From: Pararhodobacter aggregans
GTDB taxonomy: Bacteria; Pseudomonadota; Alphaproteobacteria; Rhodobacterales; Rhodobacteraceae
Direction: 5' to 3'
Length of the DNA stretch: 64,000 nt
NCBI RefSeq assembly: GCF_003075525.1
Contig: NZ_QDDR01000010.1
Coordinates: forward strand, 124,001 to 188,000
Shown: positions 18,659 through 29,628 of the stretch, piece after piece
Numbering within the stretch: the stretch's first letter is position 1
How the letters are laid out: each line of letters opens with the position of its first letter
Position numbers and translations under genes: made by a program
The notes under the pieces: generated by a model
What the model was told of the DNA's origin: nothing
What the model saw: the letters and a program-made list of their open reading frames with translations, nothing else
Databases searched by the model: none

Positions 18659-20302
18659 TCAGACCAGCCGCGAAACCTCGACCGCGGCGCGGACGAAATC
18701 GGCGAACAGCGGATGCGGCTTGAAGGGTTTGGATTTCAGCTCGGGGTGGAATTGCACGCCGATGAACCAGGGATGGCCCTTGTGCTCGATGATCTCGGGC
18801 AGGCGGCCATCGGGCGACATGCCCGAGAAATGCATCCCGCAGGCTTCCAGCTTGTCGCGGTAGCGGATGTCGACCTCGTAGCGGTGGCGGTGGCGTTCCT
18901 CGATCTGCGTCGCGCCATAGACCCGCGCCACCAGCGATTCGGGGTCGAGCGCCGCGTTATAGGCGCCCAGCCGCATGGTGCCGCCCTTGTCGTCGCCGAG
19001 CTTGCGCTCGACCACATGGTTGCCCTGCACCCATTCCTTGAGGTGATAGACCACCGGCTCGAATTTCTTGTTGCCGCGCTCGTGGTCGAATTCCTCGGAC
19101 CCCGCGTTCTGGATGCCCGCCAGGTTGCGCGCCGCCTCGATGACGGCCATCTGCATCCCGAGGCAGATGCCCAGATAGGGGATCTTGCGCTCGCGCGCCC
19201 AGGCGGCGGCGCGGATCTTGCCCTCGGTGCCGCGTTCACCGAAGCCGCCGGGCACCAGAATGGCGTGGAAGCCTTCGAGCACCTCGGTCGGATCGCCCTT
19301 CTCGAAGAGTTCGGCGTCGATCCATTCGGCCTTGACCCGCACCCGGTTGGCCATCCCGCCATGGGTCAGCGCCTCGGCGATGGATTTATAGGCGTCTTCC
19401 AGCTGGGTGTATTTGCCGACGATGGCGACGCGGACCTGCCCTTCGGCATGGGTCAGGCGGTCCATCACGTCTTCCCAGCGGCTGAGGTTCGGGCGCGGCG
19501 CCGGGGTGATCCCGAAGGCGTCCAGCACCGCCTGATCCAGCCCCTCGCGGTGATAGGCCAAGGGCGCCTCGTAGATCGTCTTCAGGTCATAGGCCGGGAT
19601 CACCGCATCGGGCCGGACGTTGCAGAACAGCGCGATCTTGGCGCGTTCCTTGGCCGGGATCGGGTGTTCCGAACGGCAGACCAGCACATCGGGCGCAAGG
19701 CCGATGGATTGCAGTTCCTTCACCGAATGCTGGGTCGGCTTGGTCTTCAACTCGCCCGAGGCCGCCAGATAGGGCAGCAGCGTCAGGTGCATCAGGATGC
19801 ACTGGCCGCGCGGGCGTTCGTGGATGAACTGGCGGATCGCCTCGAAGAACGGCAGCCCCTCGATATCGCCGACCGTGCCGCCGATCTCGCAGAGCATGAA
19901 ATCGACCTCATCGTCGCCGATGCGGAGGAAATCCTTGATCTCGTTGGTGACATGCGGAACGACCTGGATGGTCTTGCCCAGGTAATCGCCGCGGCGTTCC
20001 TTCTCCAGCACGTTGGAATAGATCCGCCCGGACGAGATGGAATCGGTCTTGCGGGCCGGAACGCCGGTGAAGCGCTCGTAGTGGCCCAGGTCGAGGTCGG
20101 TTTCGGCCCCGTCGTCGGTGACGAAGACTTCGCCATGCTCAAAGGGCGACATCGTGCCCGGATCGACGTTGAGATAGGGATCGAGCTTGCGCAGGCGGAC
20201 CGTGAAGCCCCTGGCCTGCAACAGCGCACCCAGCGCCGCAGAGGCCAGCCCTTTGCCAAGGCTCGACACCACACCACCGGTGATGAAGACGTAGCGCGCC
20301 AT
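18659..20302 (-). CDS. pyrG: CTP synthase
   Basis: Converts UTP to CTP with glutamine as nitrogen donor. 547 residues: the N-terminal synthase domain opens [22 protein letters not shown] with the P-loop-like GVVSSLGKG, and [20 protein letters not shown] binds UTP; the C-terminal class I glutamine amidotransferase has the nucleophile in [11 protein letters not shown] (near residue 380) and QFHPE near 515. ATG 20302 (MARYVF) is chosen over an upstream ATG at 20332 because it matches the family start. Transcribed toward dnaB; secG lies 135 bp upstream on the same strand. Confidence 0.97.
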   Translation of the reverse strand: MARYVFITGGVVSSLGKGLASAALGALLQARGFTVRLRKLDPYLNVDPGTMSPFEHGEVFVTDDGAETDLDLGHYERFTGVPARKTDSISSGRIYSNVLEKERRGDYLGKTIQVVPHVTNEIKDFLRIGDDEVDFMLCEIGGTVGDIEGLPFFEAIRQFIHERPRGQCILMHLTLLPYLAASGELKTKPTQHSVKELQSIGLAPDVLVCRSEHPIPAKERAKIALFCNVRPDAVIPAYDLKTIYEAPLAYHREGLDQAVLDAFGITPAPRPNLSRWEDVMDRLTHAEGQVRVAIVGKYTQLEDAYKSIAEALTHGGMANRVRVKAEWIDAELFEKGDPTEVLEGFHAILVPGGFGERGTEGKIRAAAWARERKIPYLGICLGMQMAVIEAARNLAGIQNAGSEEFDHERGNKKFEPVVYHLKEWVQGNHVVERKLGDDKGGTMRLGAYNAALDPESLVARVYGATQIEERHRHRYEVDIRYRDKLEACGMHFSGMSPDGRLPEIIEHKGHPWFIGVQFHPELKSKPFKPHPLFADFVRAAVEVSRLV

Positions 20303-20437
20303 GCTGGAAACCCCCGTGTTCGTCGCAGCCAAAATGATCGGATCACGGGAGTCGAGCTATACCTCAAACCCCCGGCTTCCGCAATACGGACCCAACATCC
20401 TGCGTTAATTGGGTGCAGGCCCCAAAATCTTGAGAGA

Positions 20438-20809
20438 TCAGTCCTGCCGCGGCGGCAGGACGGGTGCGTCACCGGCCGGCGGCAACTGGATATCGGGCAG
20501 TTGCACGCCCGGCGTGGCGGGTGCCGCGGGGGCCGGAGCCGTCGGCGCATCGACGCCGAAGCGTTCCAACACCGAGGTATCGGCCGAGTTCGAGGCGGCG
20601 ATGACAGTCAGCGCCAGCGAGGTCATGATGAAAGCCCCGGCGAACAGCCAGGTCAGCTTGGCCAGCCCCGTCAGCGGCGGACGACCGGCCTGCGGCCCGA
20701 GCGACGCGCCCCCCATGCCCAGCCCGCCATTCTCGGAACGCTGAAGCAGCACCACCCCCATCAGCGCCAGCGCGAGGAGGAGATGGATGATGAGAACGAC
20801 AGTCTGCAT
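20438..20809 (-). CDS. secG: Preprotein translocase subunit SecG
   Basis: Small integral-membrane partner of SecYE. 123 residues with two helices (VVLIIHLLLALALMGVVLLQ and LTWLFAGAFIMTSLALTVIA) joined by the conserved cytoplasmic loop RSENGGLGMGG. The C-terminal 50 residues are an Ala/Pro-rich periplasmic tail common in Rhodobacteraceae SecG. secG followed by pyrG is the usual alphaproteobacterial order. Confidence 0.93.
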   Translation of the reverse strand: MQTVVLIIHLLLALALMGVVLLQRSENGGLGMGGASLGPQAGRPPLTGLAKLTWLFAGAFIMTSLALTVIAASNSADTSVLERFGVDAPTAPAPAAPATPGVQLPDIQLPPAGDAPVLPPRQD

Positions 20810-20888
20810 GGACGGGCCCTTGTCTCCGGTTCGGGCCTATCTATGCCGCGTGTTCGGGGCGTGCAAGCCCTTTGCCCCTCTGCCGGGC

Positions 20889-21272
20889 TCAGCCGGGCCG
20901 GTCGCAGACCGCCGAGAGCTTGTTGCCGTCGGGGTCGCGCAAGTAGCAGGCGTAGAAATCGGGGCCATAGTCGCGCAGGCCCGGCGCCCCCTCGTCCGTG
21001 CCGCCGTGGCTCAGGCCCGCGGCATGGCAGGCATCGACCGCGGCGCGGCTCGGGGCGATGAAGGCGGGCATCGAGCCGTTGCCGGCGCTGGCCGCGCGCC
21101 CGTCCCAGGGGCGCATCACCCAGAAGACCGCCTGTTCCATCCCCGGCGCGCCGTAGCCAAGGCTCTGCGGTCCGGTCGAGAGGCGCAGGTAGCCCAGCGC
21201 GCCCAGCACCGCGTCATAGAAGCGGGCCGCGCGCGTCAGGTCGTTCGAGCCCACGTCGACGTAGCGGATCAT
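20889..21272 (-). CDS. VOC family protein (glyoxalase/bleomycin-resistance fold)
   Basis: A 127-residue single VOC module: opening [29 protein letters not shown], and closing [22 protein letters not shown] with the usual DPDGN turn. Metal ligands are only partly kept (no His at the first-strand position, where Tyr stands). Likely a small-molecule binding or dioxygenase-related protein of unknown substrate. Its ATG overlaps the stop of the DUF6524 gene by four bases, so the two are co-translated. Confidence 0.85.
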   Translation of the reverse strand: MIRYVDVGSNDLTRAARFYDAVLGALGYLRLSTGPQSLGYGAPGMEQAVFWVMRPWDGRAASAGNGSMPAFIAPSRAAVDACHAAGLSHGGTDEGAPGLRDYGPDFYACYLRDPDGNKLSAVCDRPG

Positions 21273-21667
21273 TCCTGATCCACATCGTCGACATCCGCCT
21301 GGCCGCTGATTCGGCGCCGGATGATCGACCAGCTCATGCCGATGCCCAGCACCAGCGAGCCGATGAACACCGCCAGCCACTGGTTCAGCGCCGCGTTGCC
21401 GGTGCCGAGCAGGCCGTAATAGACCAGCACCCAGATCACCGCGGCACAGAGCGCCAGCACCAGCCCCACGCCCAAAGGCCCGATCGAGCGGAAGGTCGCG
21501 CGCAGATAGACGACATAGCCCACCAGCAGCACCAGCCCGCCCAGCACGGTGACGGGCAGGTTGTCGGTGCCGTTCGCCCGGACCCAGTTGATGAAGTTCC
21601 ACTGGGTCGGGTTCCAGGTGGCGGCGAGCAGAATGAAGGCGATGAGCCAGCGCAGAAGAAAGGCCAT
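21269..21667 (-). CDS. DUF6524 family membrane protein
   Basis: 132 residues with four predicted helices: [59 protein letters not shown] and [20 protein letters not shown], ending in a short acidic tail [12 protein letters not shown]. The [10 protein letters not shown] block after helix 1 is typical of this Rhodobacteraceae family. Function unknown. It is divergent from purA with a 156-bp gap. Confidence 0.8.
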   Translation of the reverse strand: MAFLLRWLIAFILLAATWNPTQWNFINWVRANGTDNLPVTVLGGLVLLVGYVVYLRATFRSIGPLGVGLVLALCAAVIWVLVYYGLLGTGNAALNQWLAVFIGSLVLGIGMSWSIIRRRISGQADVDDVDQE

Positions 21668-21823
21668 GATGAAAATCCTTGGTGTCCGATCCTCGATTGG
21701 TGCCCAACCTGCGACGCCCTGTCCAGTGCCCCTGCCCGCCCCCCCGATCAAAAGGGTGTTTCGCCCGGGCGCCCGTGTCGCTATAGAACGCACGGCTTCA
21801 GCGAACCGAGGAAGGATTCCGGC

Positions 21824-23122
21824 ATGGCCAACGTGGTTGTCGTAGGCGCCCAATGGGGCGACGAGGGCAAGGGCAAGATCGTCGACTGGCTCAGCGAGCG
21901 CGCGGATGTGATCGCGCGGTTCCAAGGGGGCCATAACGCCGGTCATACCCTGGTCATCGACGGCAAGGTCTACAAGCTGAACGCGCTGCCCTCGGGCGTG
22001 GTGCGGGGCGGCAAGCTGTCTGTCATCGGAAATGGCGTGGTGCTGGATCCCTGGCATCTGGTGGGCGAGATCGCCAAGATCCGCGAGCAGGGGGTGGAAA
22101 TCAGCCCCGAGACGCTGATGGTGGCCGAGAACACGCCGCTCATCATGCCCTATCACGGGGAACTCGACCGCGCGCGCGAGGCTTCGGCCGCGGGCTCGAA
22201 GGCCAAGATCGGCACCACCGGGCGCGGCATCGGTCCGTGCTACGAGGACAAGGTCGGGCGCCGGGTGATCCGGGTCGCCGACCTCGCCGATCCGGCGACG
22301 CTGGAACTGCGGGTCGACCGGGCGCTCTTGCACCACAACCCCTTGCGGGCCGGTCTGGGGCTGGAGCCCATCGACCGCGACGCGCTGATCGCGTCGCTCA
22401 ATGCCATCGCGCCGCAGATCCTGGAATATGCGGCCCCCGTGTGGAAGGTGATGAACGACCTGCGCCGGGCCGGCAAACGCATCCTCTTCGAGGGCGCGCA
22501 GGGCTCGCTTCTGGACATCGACTTCGGCACCTATCCCTATGTCACCTCGTCCAATGTCATCGCGGGTCAAGCCGCGACCGGCGTCGGCATGGGCCCGAAC
22601 GCGATTGATTTCGTGCTGGGGATCGTCAAGGCCTATACCACCCGCGTCGGCGAAGGCCCCTTCCCGACCGAGCTGATGGACGATGACGGCGAGCGTCTGG
22701 GCACGCGCGGCCATGAATTCGGCACCGTGACCGGGCGCAAGCGCCGCTGCGGCTGGTTCGATGCGGCGCTGGTGCGCCAGACCTGCGCCATTTCCGGCAT
22801 CAACGGCATCGCCCTGACCAAGCTGGACGTTCTGGACGGGTTCGAGACGCTGAAGATCTGCGTGGGCTATGAGCTCGACGGCCAGACGCTGGATTACCTG
22901 CCGACGGCCGCCGATCAGCAGGCCCGCTGCACGCCGATCTACGAGGAAATCGAGGGCTGGTCGGAATCGACCGAGGGCGCGCGCTCCTGGGCCGATCTGC
23001 CGGGCGCCGCGATCAAATACGTCCGCCGGGTCGAGGAGTTGATCGGCTGCCCGGTGGCGCTGCTCTCGACCTCGCCCGAGCGCGACGACACCATCCTCGT
23101 CACCGATCCGTTCGAAGACTGA
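21824..23122 (+). CDS. purA: Adenylosuccinate synthase
   Basis: First step from IMP to AMP, using GTP and aspartate. 432 residues. The P-loop GDEGKGK is at 12-18, GHNAGHT near 40-46, [15 protein letters not shown] near 128, the GTP-specific [22 protein letters not shown] near 221, and the aspartate loop [15 protein letters not shown] near 300. GAGGAAGG precedes the ATG. It runs directly into the DUF2842 gene (stop and start overlap). Confidence 0.97.
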   Translation: MANVVVVGAQWGDEGKGKIVDWLSERADVIARFQGGHNAGHTLVIDGKVYKLNALPSGVVRGGKLSVIGNGVVLDPWHLVGEIAKIREQGVEISPETLMVAENTPLIMPYHGELDRAREASAAGSKAKIGTTGRGIGPCYEDKVGRRVIRVADLADPATLELRVDRALLHHNPLRAGLGLEPIDRDALIASLNAIAPQILEYAAPVWKVMNDLRRAGKRILFEGAQGSLLDIDFGTYPYVTSSNVIAGQAATGVGMGPNAIDFVLGIVKAYTTRVGEGPFPTELMDDDGERLGTRGHEFGTVTGRKRRCGWFDAALVRQTCAISGINGIALTKLDVLDGFETLKICVGYELDGQTLDYLPTAADQQARCTPIYEEIEGWSESTEGARSWADLPGAAIKYVRRVEELIGCPVALLSTSPERDDTILVTDPFED

Positions 23123-23346
23123 TGGCGCTGTCCTATCGCACCCGCAAGCGCCTCTCGGTGCTGATCCTTCTGGTCGCGCTGCCGGCCTATATTGTCGTGG
23201 CCATCACGCTGGTGGGCCTGTTCGACCGGCCGCCGTTCCTGCTGGAACTGGCGATTTATGTCGGGCTGGGGGTGATCTGGGCCTTCCCCCTGAAGGCGAT
23301 CTTCAAGGGGGTCGGCCAGCCCGATCCCGACGCCCCGGAAGAGTGA
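23122..23346 (+). CDS. DUF2842 family small membrane protein
   Basis: 74 residues: a basic start (ALSYRTRKRLSVLI), two helices (VLILLVALPAYIVVAITLVGLF and FLLELAIYVGLGVIWAFPLKAIF) and a short acidic tail. This is the DUF2842 pattern, in which the RKR start and WAFPLK are conserved. Its first base is the last base of the purA stop codon, so it is part of the purA transcript. Role unknown. Confidence 0.88.
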   Translation: MALSYRTRKRLSVLILLVALPAYIVVAITLVGLFDRPPFLLELAIYVGLGVIWAFPLKAIFKGVGQPDPDAPEE

Positions 23347-23364
23347 CACGAGTCCTGGAATGAG

Positions 23365-23394
23365 AAAAGGCGCCGGTTTCCCGGCGCCTTTTTC
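23365..23394 (+). terminator. Rho-independent terminator of purA-DUF2842
   Basis: AAAAGGCGCCGG (23365-23376), loop TTTC, CCGGCGCCTTTT (23381-23392) followed by T: a perfect 12-bp stem with U-run. It also faces the convergent coiled-coil gene and, having an A-run, may serve both. Confidence 0.95.
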
Positions 23395-23411
23395 ATGGTC
23401 TTGGCGGCGTC

Positions 23412-26105
23412 TCAGGCCTGGGCGAAGCGCTTGGCCTGTTCGGCGAACTCGGACCCCGGCGCCAGCTCGAACTGGCCACGACGCGAGCGCTGCATGGTGC
23501 CCTGCCGCATCAGGAGGCCAAAGGTCCGCAGCAGATTCTCGCGCGAGCGGGTCATCGGCTGGCCGGTCGAGACGACATGGCGCATGACCTGCGGGCGGCT
23601 GAATTCCTCCAGCCCCTCGACATGGGTGACATAGGCCGCGGCGGCCTCGGTCAGCTCGGCCAGCGTGGTCAGATGCATCGGCCCGACGAAATCGCCGAAG
23701 GCCTTGCCGCGGGGCGCGGGGGTCACCACCGCCTCCTCGTCGAACAATTCCTCCATCGCCAGCGCGCCGGTGTTGATGCGGCGCGGGCGCACCAGCTCGG
23801 TCTCGGCCGGTTTGTCGATGCGCTGCTCGCTGACCAGGACCAGCGGCGGCTGGGCGTTGCGCGGACGTTCGGTGCGATGCACCTGCGGGCGGGCCGGACG
23901 GCGCGGCGCGCCCTCGTCGGCGGGCTCGTCGGCGCCACGGCGGACCGAGCGCTCCAGATCGGCGCGGTAGCGGGCGATCTCGTCGCGTTCCTCCTGTTCG
24001 GCGTCACGGGGGGCACCCGCTTCTTCCTCGGCGCGGGTGGCGACGACGGCGGCCTTGAGATGGCTCAACGTCGACTGGCGGCGCTGCGCCTCGGCGCCCG
24101 ACAGCGCGCTGTCGGCCTGACTGATCAGCCGGTCGACCGAGGCGTCGGCCGCCTCGCCGCGCAGCAAGGCGCGGCGTTCGTTCTCGGCCCGGCGGGCGGT
24201 TTCGGCCTCGCGCTCGACGGCGGCGAGTTCGGCGACCAGCGCGGCTTCCTCTTCGGCGGTGAGGCCGGTCTCGCCCAGCGCTTCCGCCACACGGCGTTGC
24301 AGGGCGTCGTCGTCGGTCAGCGGTTCGTCGTCGTCGATGACCTCGGCGTCGGCCTCGGCCCGATCCGCGGCCTGAGCGGGCGCGGGGGTGTCGTCTTCCT
24401 CGTCATCCTCGTCGGCGAAACCCTCGGTGGCGAAGGCCGAAGCCGTCGATTGCACGGGTGCCGGGGGGGCCGCAGGCGCCGGGGTGGGTTCGCTGGTCAC
24501 CGCCTGCGCGGCCAGCGCCGCGCGGACGGCGGCCGAGACATCGCTGCCGGAGCCTTGCGGCGCCGCGGCGGTTTCCGATTGCGGCGCGGGCTGGGGCGCG
24601 GGCTGGACCGGGGTGCTGCGCACCACGACGACCCGGCGAACCGGACGCTCGGCCGGCGCCGCACCGTCGCGCTTGGCGATCTCGGCGCGGATCTCGTCCT
24701 CCAGCTTGCGGCGCTCGGCGGCCAGGCGCTCGCGCTCGGCATCAGCGGCTTCGGGGGCAGTTGCCTCGGCCTCGGGGGTCTGGGTCTCCGCCGTGCGGCG
24801 CTCCAGCGAAGCCAGAGCCGCCGCCTCGATCGCCGCAAGCTCCGCTGTCGCCCGCGATTCCTGCTCGGCGGTGAGGCGGTCGGCTTCCAGACGAGCCGCT
24901 TCTTCAGCCGCCAGACGTTCAGCCTCCAGACGTGCCTCTTCCTCACCCGCCAGACGCTCAGCCTCCAGACGAGCCGCTTCCTCGGCCGCCAGACGCTCCG
25001 CTTCCAGACGAGCCGCTTCCTCAGCCGCGAGACGCTCAGCCTCCAGACGAGCCGCTTCCTCGGCCGCCAGACGCTCCGCTTCCAGCCGAGCCGCTTCCTC
25101 AGCCGCCAGACGCTCAGCCTCCAGCCGAGCCGCTTCTTCAGCCGCCAGCCGTTCCGCTTCCAGACGAGCCTCTTCCTCCGCAGCGAAACGCTTAGCCTCC
25201 AGACGGGCCTCTTCCTCAGCCGCCAGACGCTCCGCTTCCAGACGGGCCTCTTCCTCAGCCGCCAGACGCTCAGCCTCCAGACGAGCCTCTTCCTCGGCCG
25301 CCAGACGTTCGGCCTCCAGACGTGCCTCTTCCTCAGCCGCCAGACGCTCAGCCTCCAGCCGCGCCGCTTCCTCAGCCGCCAGCCGCTCCGCTTCCAGACG
25401 GGCCTCTTCCTCAGCCGCCAGACGCTCCGCTTCCAGACGGGCCGCTTCGTCGAAAGCCAGACGCTCGGCCTCCAGACGGGCCGCGTCCTCGGCGACCAGA
25501 CGGGCCTCTTCCGCATCCGCCTCGGCCTGCGCCGTCGGCGCCTCGTCCTCCTCCTCGTCGAAGAGCGGCGCCTCGGGGGTCAGGGCGAGCGGCGCGGGCG
25601 CTGCCTCTTCCTCGGTCCCGTCCTCGTAGTCGCGGACCCGGGCCACGGCGGCGCGGATGCGCTGCAGCTTGGCCGAGATGCCGGAAATCGATCCCGCCTC
25701 GTCGCGCTCGGCCAGACCCGCGGCGGCCATCGGCGCCGAGACCATCGACGCGGCGGCGGCCACCGGCGCTGCGGCAGCGGGGCGCTGGTGCATCGTCGCC
25801 CGCGGCATCGGGGCTTCCTCGGCCGCCTCGATCTGCGGACGGAGAATCACGCCATTGTCCTGGATCTTGGCCTCGACCCGGCGCTTGATCTCGCGCTCGG
25901 CGATCTTGTGCAGCATCTCGGCGTCAGGCGTCGGCGGCTCGGCGCCGAAATAGCGATCCTCGGCGGCAAGGTCACGGAAATACTCGGCAATCGCCTTCAT
26001 CGTGTCGAAAGGCTCGTCAAAACCCTCCAGCGTGCACGAGAAGGTGCCATAGGACACCGTCAGAATTTTGCTCGGACCGACCATAGGAATTCGTCCCTTG
26101 TTCAT
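23412..26105 (-). CDS. Large repeat-rich coiled-coil protein
   Basis: About 897 residues from ATG 26105 (a weaker ATG at 26120 exists). Conserved N-terminus ([46 protein letters not shown]), a central run of 16 uninterrupted 13-residue repeats of the type [13 protein letters not shown] (24864-25487), acidic and Ala/Pro-rich linkers, and a conserved C-terminal domain with [41 protein letters not shown] that looks like a small winged-helix-type module. No signal peptide or membrane helix. The repeats predict a long charged single helix or coiled coil. The family is conserved in Rhodobacteraceae; its function is not known to me. Divergent from thiN. Confidence 0.8.
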   Translation of the reverse strand: MNKGRIPMVGPSKILTVSYGTFSCTLEGFDEPFDTMKAIAEYFRDLAAEDRYFGAEPPTPDAEMLHKIAEREIKRRVEAKIQDNGVILRPQIEAAEEAPMPRATMHQRPAAAAPVAAAASMVSAPMAAAGLAERDEAGSISGISAKLQRIRAAVARVRDYEDGTEEEAAPAPLALTPEAPLFDEEEDEAPTAQAEADAEEARLVAEDAARLEAERLAFDEAARLEAERLAAEEEARLEAERLAAEEAARLEAERLAAEEEARLEAERLAAEEEARLEAERLAAEEEARLEAERLAAEEEARLEAKRFAAEEEARLEAERLAAEEAARLEAERLAAEEAARLEAERLAAEEAARLEAERLAAEEAARLEAERLAAEEAARLEAERLAGEEEARLEAERLAAEEAARLEADRLTAEQESRATAELAAIEAAALASLERRTAETQTPEAEATAPEAADAERERLAAERRKLEDEIRAEIAKRDGAAPAERPVRRVVVVRSTPVQPAPQPAPQSETAAAPQGSGSDVSAAVRAALAAQAVTSEPTPAPAAPPAPVQSTASAFATEGFADEDDEEDDTPAPAQAADRAEADAEVIDDDEPLTDDDALQRRVAEALGETGLTAEEEAALVAELAAVEREAETARRAENERRALLRGEAADASVDRLISQADSALSGAEAQRRQSTLSHLKAAVVATRAEEEAGAPRDAEQEERDEIARYRADLERSVRRGADEPADEGAPRRPARPQVHRTERPRNAQPPLVLVSEQRIDKPAETELVRPRRINTGALAMEELFDEEAVVTPAPRGKAFGDFVGPMHLTTLAELTEAAAAYVTHVEGLEEFSRPQVMRHVVSTGQPMTRSRENLLRTFGLLMRQGTMQRSRRGQFELAPGSEFAEQAKRFAQA
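24864..25487 (-). repeat. Sixteen tandem 39-bp repeats inside the coiled-coil gene
   Basis: Sixteen in-frame units of exactly 39 bp, each encoding 13 residues close to [14 protein letters not shown]. Units differ by scattered silent and a few coding changes (EAKRFAAE in unit 8, ADRLTAE in unit 16). Perfect length conservation shows expansion by unequal exchange or slippage under frame constraint. Confidence 0.95.
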
Positions 26106-26221
26106 ACTCCGGTTCACCATGCCTGCGTCGACGGTACCTCAGTAAGGAGCCCAGAAGGTAATTTCTTGATCGGATTATGGCCATGCTTGCGCTTGGCTGC
26201 CCCAATTGACAAGAACAACGC

Positions 26222-26914
26222 ATGGCGCGCGCATTTGCAAAACCCCTGGGGATCACGCTTGTGGGAGGCGGCGGCACCGATGCCGCAAGCCTGTCGCGGG
26301 CCCTGAGCATCGCCCCCTCGCTGGTGGGCGTCGATGGCGGCACGGATGCGGCGCTGGCCCTGGGCTTCACGCCGGAGCTGGCCCTGGGCGATTTCGATTC
26401 GATCTCCGAGGCGGCGCGGGCGACGCTGGGCCCCGACCGACTGCGCCACGATCCCGATCAGGAGACGACCGATTTCGACAAGGCGCTGGCGCTGACCCGG
26501 GCGCCACTGATCCTGGGCGTGGGCTTCACCGGCGGGCGGCTCGACCATACGCTGGCGGCGATGTCGACGCTGGCGCAGAACCCGGACCGGCGGGTGATCC
26601 TGGATACCGGGCATGATCTGGTGCTGCTCTGCCCGCCGCATCTGGTGCTGGATCTGGCGGCGGGGACGCGCGTCTCGCTCTACCCGCTGGCGCCGGTCCG
26701 CTGCGGATCGAGGGGGCTGCAATGGCCGACCGATCCGCTCTCTTTCGACCCGCTGGGCCGGATCGGCACCTCGAACGCGGCAACGGGCGGGCCAGTGACG
26801 CTGACCCCCTCGGCGCCCCGGATGCTGCTGCTCTTGCCGCCCGGGACGCTGGCGCCCCTCAGCGCCGCGCTGCGCGCCGCGCCGACCTGGCCAGCACCTG
26901 CTCGCGGGCAATGA
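26222..26914 (+). CDS. thiN: Thiamine diphosphokinase
   Basis: Transfers pyrophosphate from ATP to thiamine, giving the cofactor. 230 residues. TPK motifs are VGVDGGTDAALALGFTPELALGDFDSIS (about 37-64), DQETTDFDKALAL (about 79-91) and GFTGGRLDHTLAAMSTL (about 101-117), then the beta-sandwich TPP-binding C-domain (RVSLYPLAP, GLQWPTDPLSF). It complements the thi operon 19 kb upstream but has no riboswitch of its own. Its last 56 bp overlap the convergent EamA gene. Confidence 0.9.
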   Translation: MARAFAKPLGITLVGGGGTDAASLSRALSIAPSLVGVDGGTDAALALGFTPELALGDFDSISEAARATLGPDRLRHDPDQETTDFDKALALTRAPLILGVGFTGGRLDHTLAAMSTLAQNPDRRVILDTGHDLVLLCPPHLVLDLAAGTRVSLYPLAPVRCGSRGLQWPTDPLSFDPLGRIGTSNAATGGPVTLTPSAPRMLLLLPPGTLAPLSAALRAAPTWPAPARGQ

Positions 26915-27794
26915 TATAGAGGCCCGAGGCGACGATGATCGCGATCCCGGCCCAGCTGAGCCGGTTCGGCCAATCGCCGAAGAACAGCCAGCCGAAGAGC
27001 ACGGCATTGACGATCTCCAGATAATGCAGCGGCGCCAGCGTGGCCGAGGGCGCCCAGCGCAGCGCATAGGTCATCGCCATATGCGAGACGCTGGCGGCGA
27101 GCCCCACGCCCATCAGCCAGAACCAGATCTGCGGCGCGGGATTGGTCAGCATCAGCCCTTCCAGCCCCAGCCCGTGGCCCAGCGCCAGCGCCGGCAGCAT
27201 CAGCAGCGTGCCCATCCAGGCGGTATGGAATTGCATCGCCTCGGGCGGGACCTCCTGCGCGACGCGGCGGGTCAGCAGCATGTAGAAGGCGAAGAACAGC
27301 GCCGTCGCCAGGGGATAGAGCGCCACCACCCCGAAAGCCGCGAAATTCGGCTGAATGACCAGCAGCGCCCCCAGAAACCCCACGACCGAGGCCGCGATCC
27401 GCCGCGGGCCGACCTGATCGCCGAACAGAAGCGCCCCCAATGCCAGCAGGATGAACGGCTCGATGAAGACGATGGCCAGCGCATCGGCCAAAGGCATCTC
27501 GCGCACCGCGCCGACGAAAGCCGCGGTCGAGCCGATCAGCATCAGCGAGCGCCAGATGTTGAGCCAGACCAGCCGTCGGCTCAGCCTGAGCGACTGGCCC
27601 AGCACCAGCACGACGGGCGCCATCAGCACGGCCTGAAAGACCATGCGGAAGAAGGTGACCTGGGCGATCGACACCTCCTGCGAGGCGATCTTCGACGAGA
27701 CGTCGATCAGGGGAGCGATGGCGCAGAAGGCCAGCATCATGACGATGCCGAGGGGCACGCGATCGGAAGACAGGGTCGGGGTCAGGCTGCTCAT
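26859..27794 (-). CDS. EamA/DMT family transporter
   Basis: 311 residues, ten predicted helices in two EamA repeats. Motifs include RMVFQAVLMAPVVLVLG, ALAIVFIEPFILLALGALLFGDQVGPRRI (the conserved PFxxxxxxxxxxGE-like segment, with Asp for Glu) and in the second half LHYLEIVNAVLFGWLFFGDWP. Probably exports a small metabolite. It converges with thiN, overlapping it by 56 bp. The 359-bp region upstream (27795-28153) contains no gene, only a pyrimidine-rich stretch and the sdaA 3'-end element. Confidence 0.87.
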   Translation of the reverse strand: MSSLTPTLSSDRVPLGIVMMLAFCAIAPLIDVSSKIASQEVSIAQVTFFRMVFQAVLMAPVVLVLGQSLRLSRRLVWLNIWRSLMLIGSTAAFVGAVREMPLADALAIVFIEPFILLALGALLFGDQVGPRRIAASVVGFLGALLVIQPNFAAFGVVALYPLATALFFAFYMLLTRRVAQEVPPEAMQFHTAWMGTLLMLPALALGHGLGLEGLMLTNPAPQIWFWLMGVGLAASVSHMAMTYALRWAPSATLAPLHYLEIVNAVLFGWLFFGDWPNRLSWAGIAIIVASGLYIIAREQVLARSARRAARR

Positions 27795-28048
27795 GCCACG
27801 GGGCTACGCGCTGGCCGCAATGCCGTCCACTCCGTTTGCGACATGCCGGGCAGGTTCTTGACCCCGGGCGGGATCGGCGAGTGACTGCCGGGGCAGGATG
27901 GCCGCGCAGGGCGGCCGCTCCCTGCCTCTGGCCGCCTGCCGGGCTTCACCTTTTCCAACCTCACCTCGGCCGACTTTCCCGTCCGCCCGCCTCATCCTTC
28001 CACAAATCGAACAAACGTCCCTGCCCCGAAAAACGTCTGACCTTCCGC

Positions 28049-28149
28049 CTTCTTTGTTCGTCAAATATCCTCAGGGGGGTCCGGGGGGCAGAATGCCCCC
28101 CGGCTTCCGGCGCCCGAGGCGCCCGCGTCAGCGGGGAACGAGGGCGAAA
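28049..28149 (-). repeat. Composite 3'-end element behind sdaA
   Basis: Minus-strand order from the sdaA stop: four bases, TTTCGCCCTCG (28139-28149), GCGGGCGCCTCGGGCG, a perfect 10-bp hairpin CCGGGGGGCA-ttc-TGCCCCCCGG (28081-28103), then CCCCCCTGAGGATATTTG and GAACAAAGAAGG. Same parts and order as behind the amidase and pyrE. Confidence 0.8.
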
Positions 28150-28153
28150 TCCC

Positions 28154-29527
28154 TCAGCAGTTCGGCACGTTGACCGCCAGCCCGCCCAGCGCGGTTTCCT
28201 TGTATTTCTCGCTCATGTCGGCGCCGGTCTGGCGCATCGCCTCGATGCAATTGTCGAGCGGCATGAAATGCACCCCATCGCCGCGCAGCGCCAGCGAGGC
28301 CGCCGAGACCGCCTTGATCGCCCCCAGCCCGTTGCGCTCGATGCAGGGCACCTGCACCAGCCCCTTCACCGGGTCGCAGGTCATGCCCAGATGATGCTCC
28401 AGCGCGATCTCGGCCGCATTCTCGACCTGCTCGGGCGTGCCGCCCATCACCGCGCAGAGCCCCGCCGCCGCCATCGCCGCGGCCGAGCCGACCTCGGCCT
28501 GGCAGCCGCATTCGGCGCCGCTGATGCTGGCGTTGTGCTTTATCAGCCCGCCGATGGCCGCCGCGGTCAGCAGGAAATCCTCGATCTTCTCGCGCGACGC
28601 GCCCGGCACGTGGTCGAGGTAATAGCGGATCACCGCCGGCACCACGCCCGCCGCGCCATTGGTCGGCGCCGTCACCACCTGGCCGCCGGCCGCGTTCTCC
28701 TCGTTCACCGCCATGGCATAGACCGACATCCAGTCGTTGATCACATGCGGCGCGGTCAGGTTGAGGCCGCGCTCGGCGATCAGCGCGTCATGGATCCCCT
28801 TGGCGCGGCGGCGCACCTTCAGCCCGCCCGGCAGGATGCCATCGGTGACCAGCCCGCGCTCGATACAGGCGTCCATCACCGCCCAGATCCGGGCGATCCC
28901 CGCCGACAGCGCCGCCGGGTCGCGCCGGGTCAGCTCGTTGGCGCGTTTCATCGTGGCGATGGACAGGCCCGAGTCGCGGGCCATGGCCAGCATCGCCTCG
29001 GCGCTCTCGAAGGGGAAGCGGATGGGCGGGCCCTTGGGGCCGCTGGCCGCGCCGTTCATCTCGGCCTCGGTCACCACGAAGCCGCCGCCGATGGAGAAAT
29101 AGGTCTCTTTCAGGATCACGTCGCCCTGGCCGTCGGTGGCCATCAGGATCATGCCATTGGCATGGCCGGGCAGCGCCGGGCCGTAATCGAAGATCAGATC
29201 GGCCTCGGGGTCGAAGCGCAGGGGCGGCAGGTCGGGGGGGCTGACGGTTTTCGTCGCCCGGATCTCGGCCAGCACCGCCTCGGCCCGCTCGCCGTCGTAG
29301 CTTTCGGGCAAAAACCCGGCCAGGCCGAGGATCACCGCCCGGTCGGTGGCATGGCCCACGCCGGTGAAGGCGAGCGAGCCGTGCAGCGAGGCGCGCAGCC
29401 CCGCCGCCTGGAACGGCGAGCCGCGCAGCCGGTCGAGGAACCGGCCCGCCGCGACCATCGGCCCCATCGTATGCGAGGACGAGGGGCCGACGCCGATCTT
29501 GAAGATGTCGAAGACGGAGAGGAACAT
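28154..29527 (-). CDS. sdaA: L-serine ammonia-lyase, iron-sulfur-dependent
   Basis: Deaminates serine to pyruvate. 457 residues, single-chain type with beta domain first: [24 protein letters not shown] (residues 3-26) and later [42 protein letters not shown] and the terminal NVPNC. The three [4Fe-4S] cysteines of the family map to GCQAEVG, TCDPV and PCIERN; the C-terminal Cys that occupies the active site in SDH structures is also kept. ATG 29527 is the family start; 29566 in the same frame is not supported. Confidence 0.95.
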   Translation of the reverse strand: MFLSVFDIFKIGVGPSSSHTMGPMVAAGRFLDRLRGSPFQAAGLRASLHGSLAFTGVGHATDRAVILGLAGFLPESYDGERAEAVLAEIRATKTVSPPDLPPLRFDPEADLIFDYGPALPGHANGMILMATDGQGDVILKETYFSIGGGFVVTEAEMNGAASGPKGPPIRFPFESAEAMLAMARDSGLSIATMKRANELTRRDPAALSAGIARIWAVMDACIERGLVTDGILPGGLKVRRRAKGIHDALIAERGLNLTAPHVINDWMSVYAMAVNEENAAGGQVVTAPTNGAAGVVPAVIRYYLDHVPGASREKIEDFLLTAAAIGGLIKHNASISGAECGCQAEVGSAAAMAAAGLCAVMGGTPEQVENAAEIALEHHLGMTCDPVKGLVQVPCIERNGLGAIKAVSAASLALRGDGVHFMPLDNCIEAMRQTGADMSEKYKETALGGLAVNVPNC

Positions 29528-29628
29528 GGGGAAAGGCTCCGCGAGGGTTTCGCGAAGCCTAGCCATCGCGCCCGGAACCGGACGCCCGCCAGCGACCCCT
29601 CGCCCGCCGATTGCGGCTTGAGCGCGGG

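Noticed and set aside
24864-25487. Regular repeats that could suggest a CRISPR array.
   Set aside because: Units are contiguous 39-bp coding repeats with no unique spacers, in frame within one protein.
23577-26306. Long plus-strand open frames (including an [11 protein letters not shown]-type repeat protein) opposite the coiled-coil gene.
   Set aside because: They are antisense translations of the 39-bp repeats; the minus-strand frame has conserved terminal domains and sensible codon use, the others do not.
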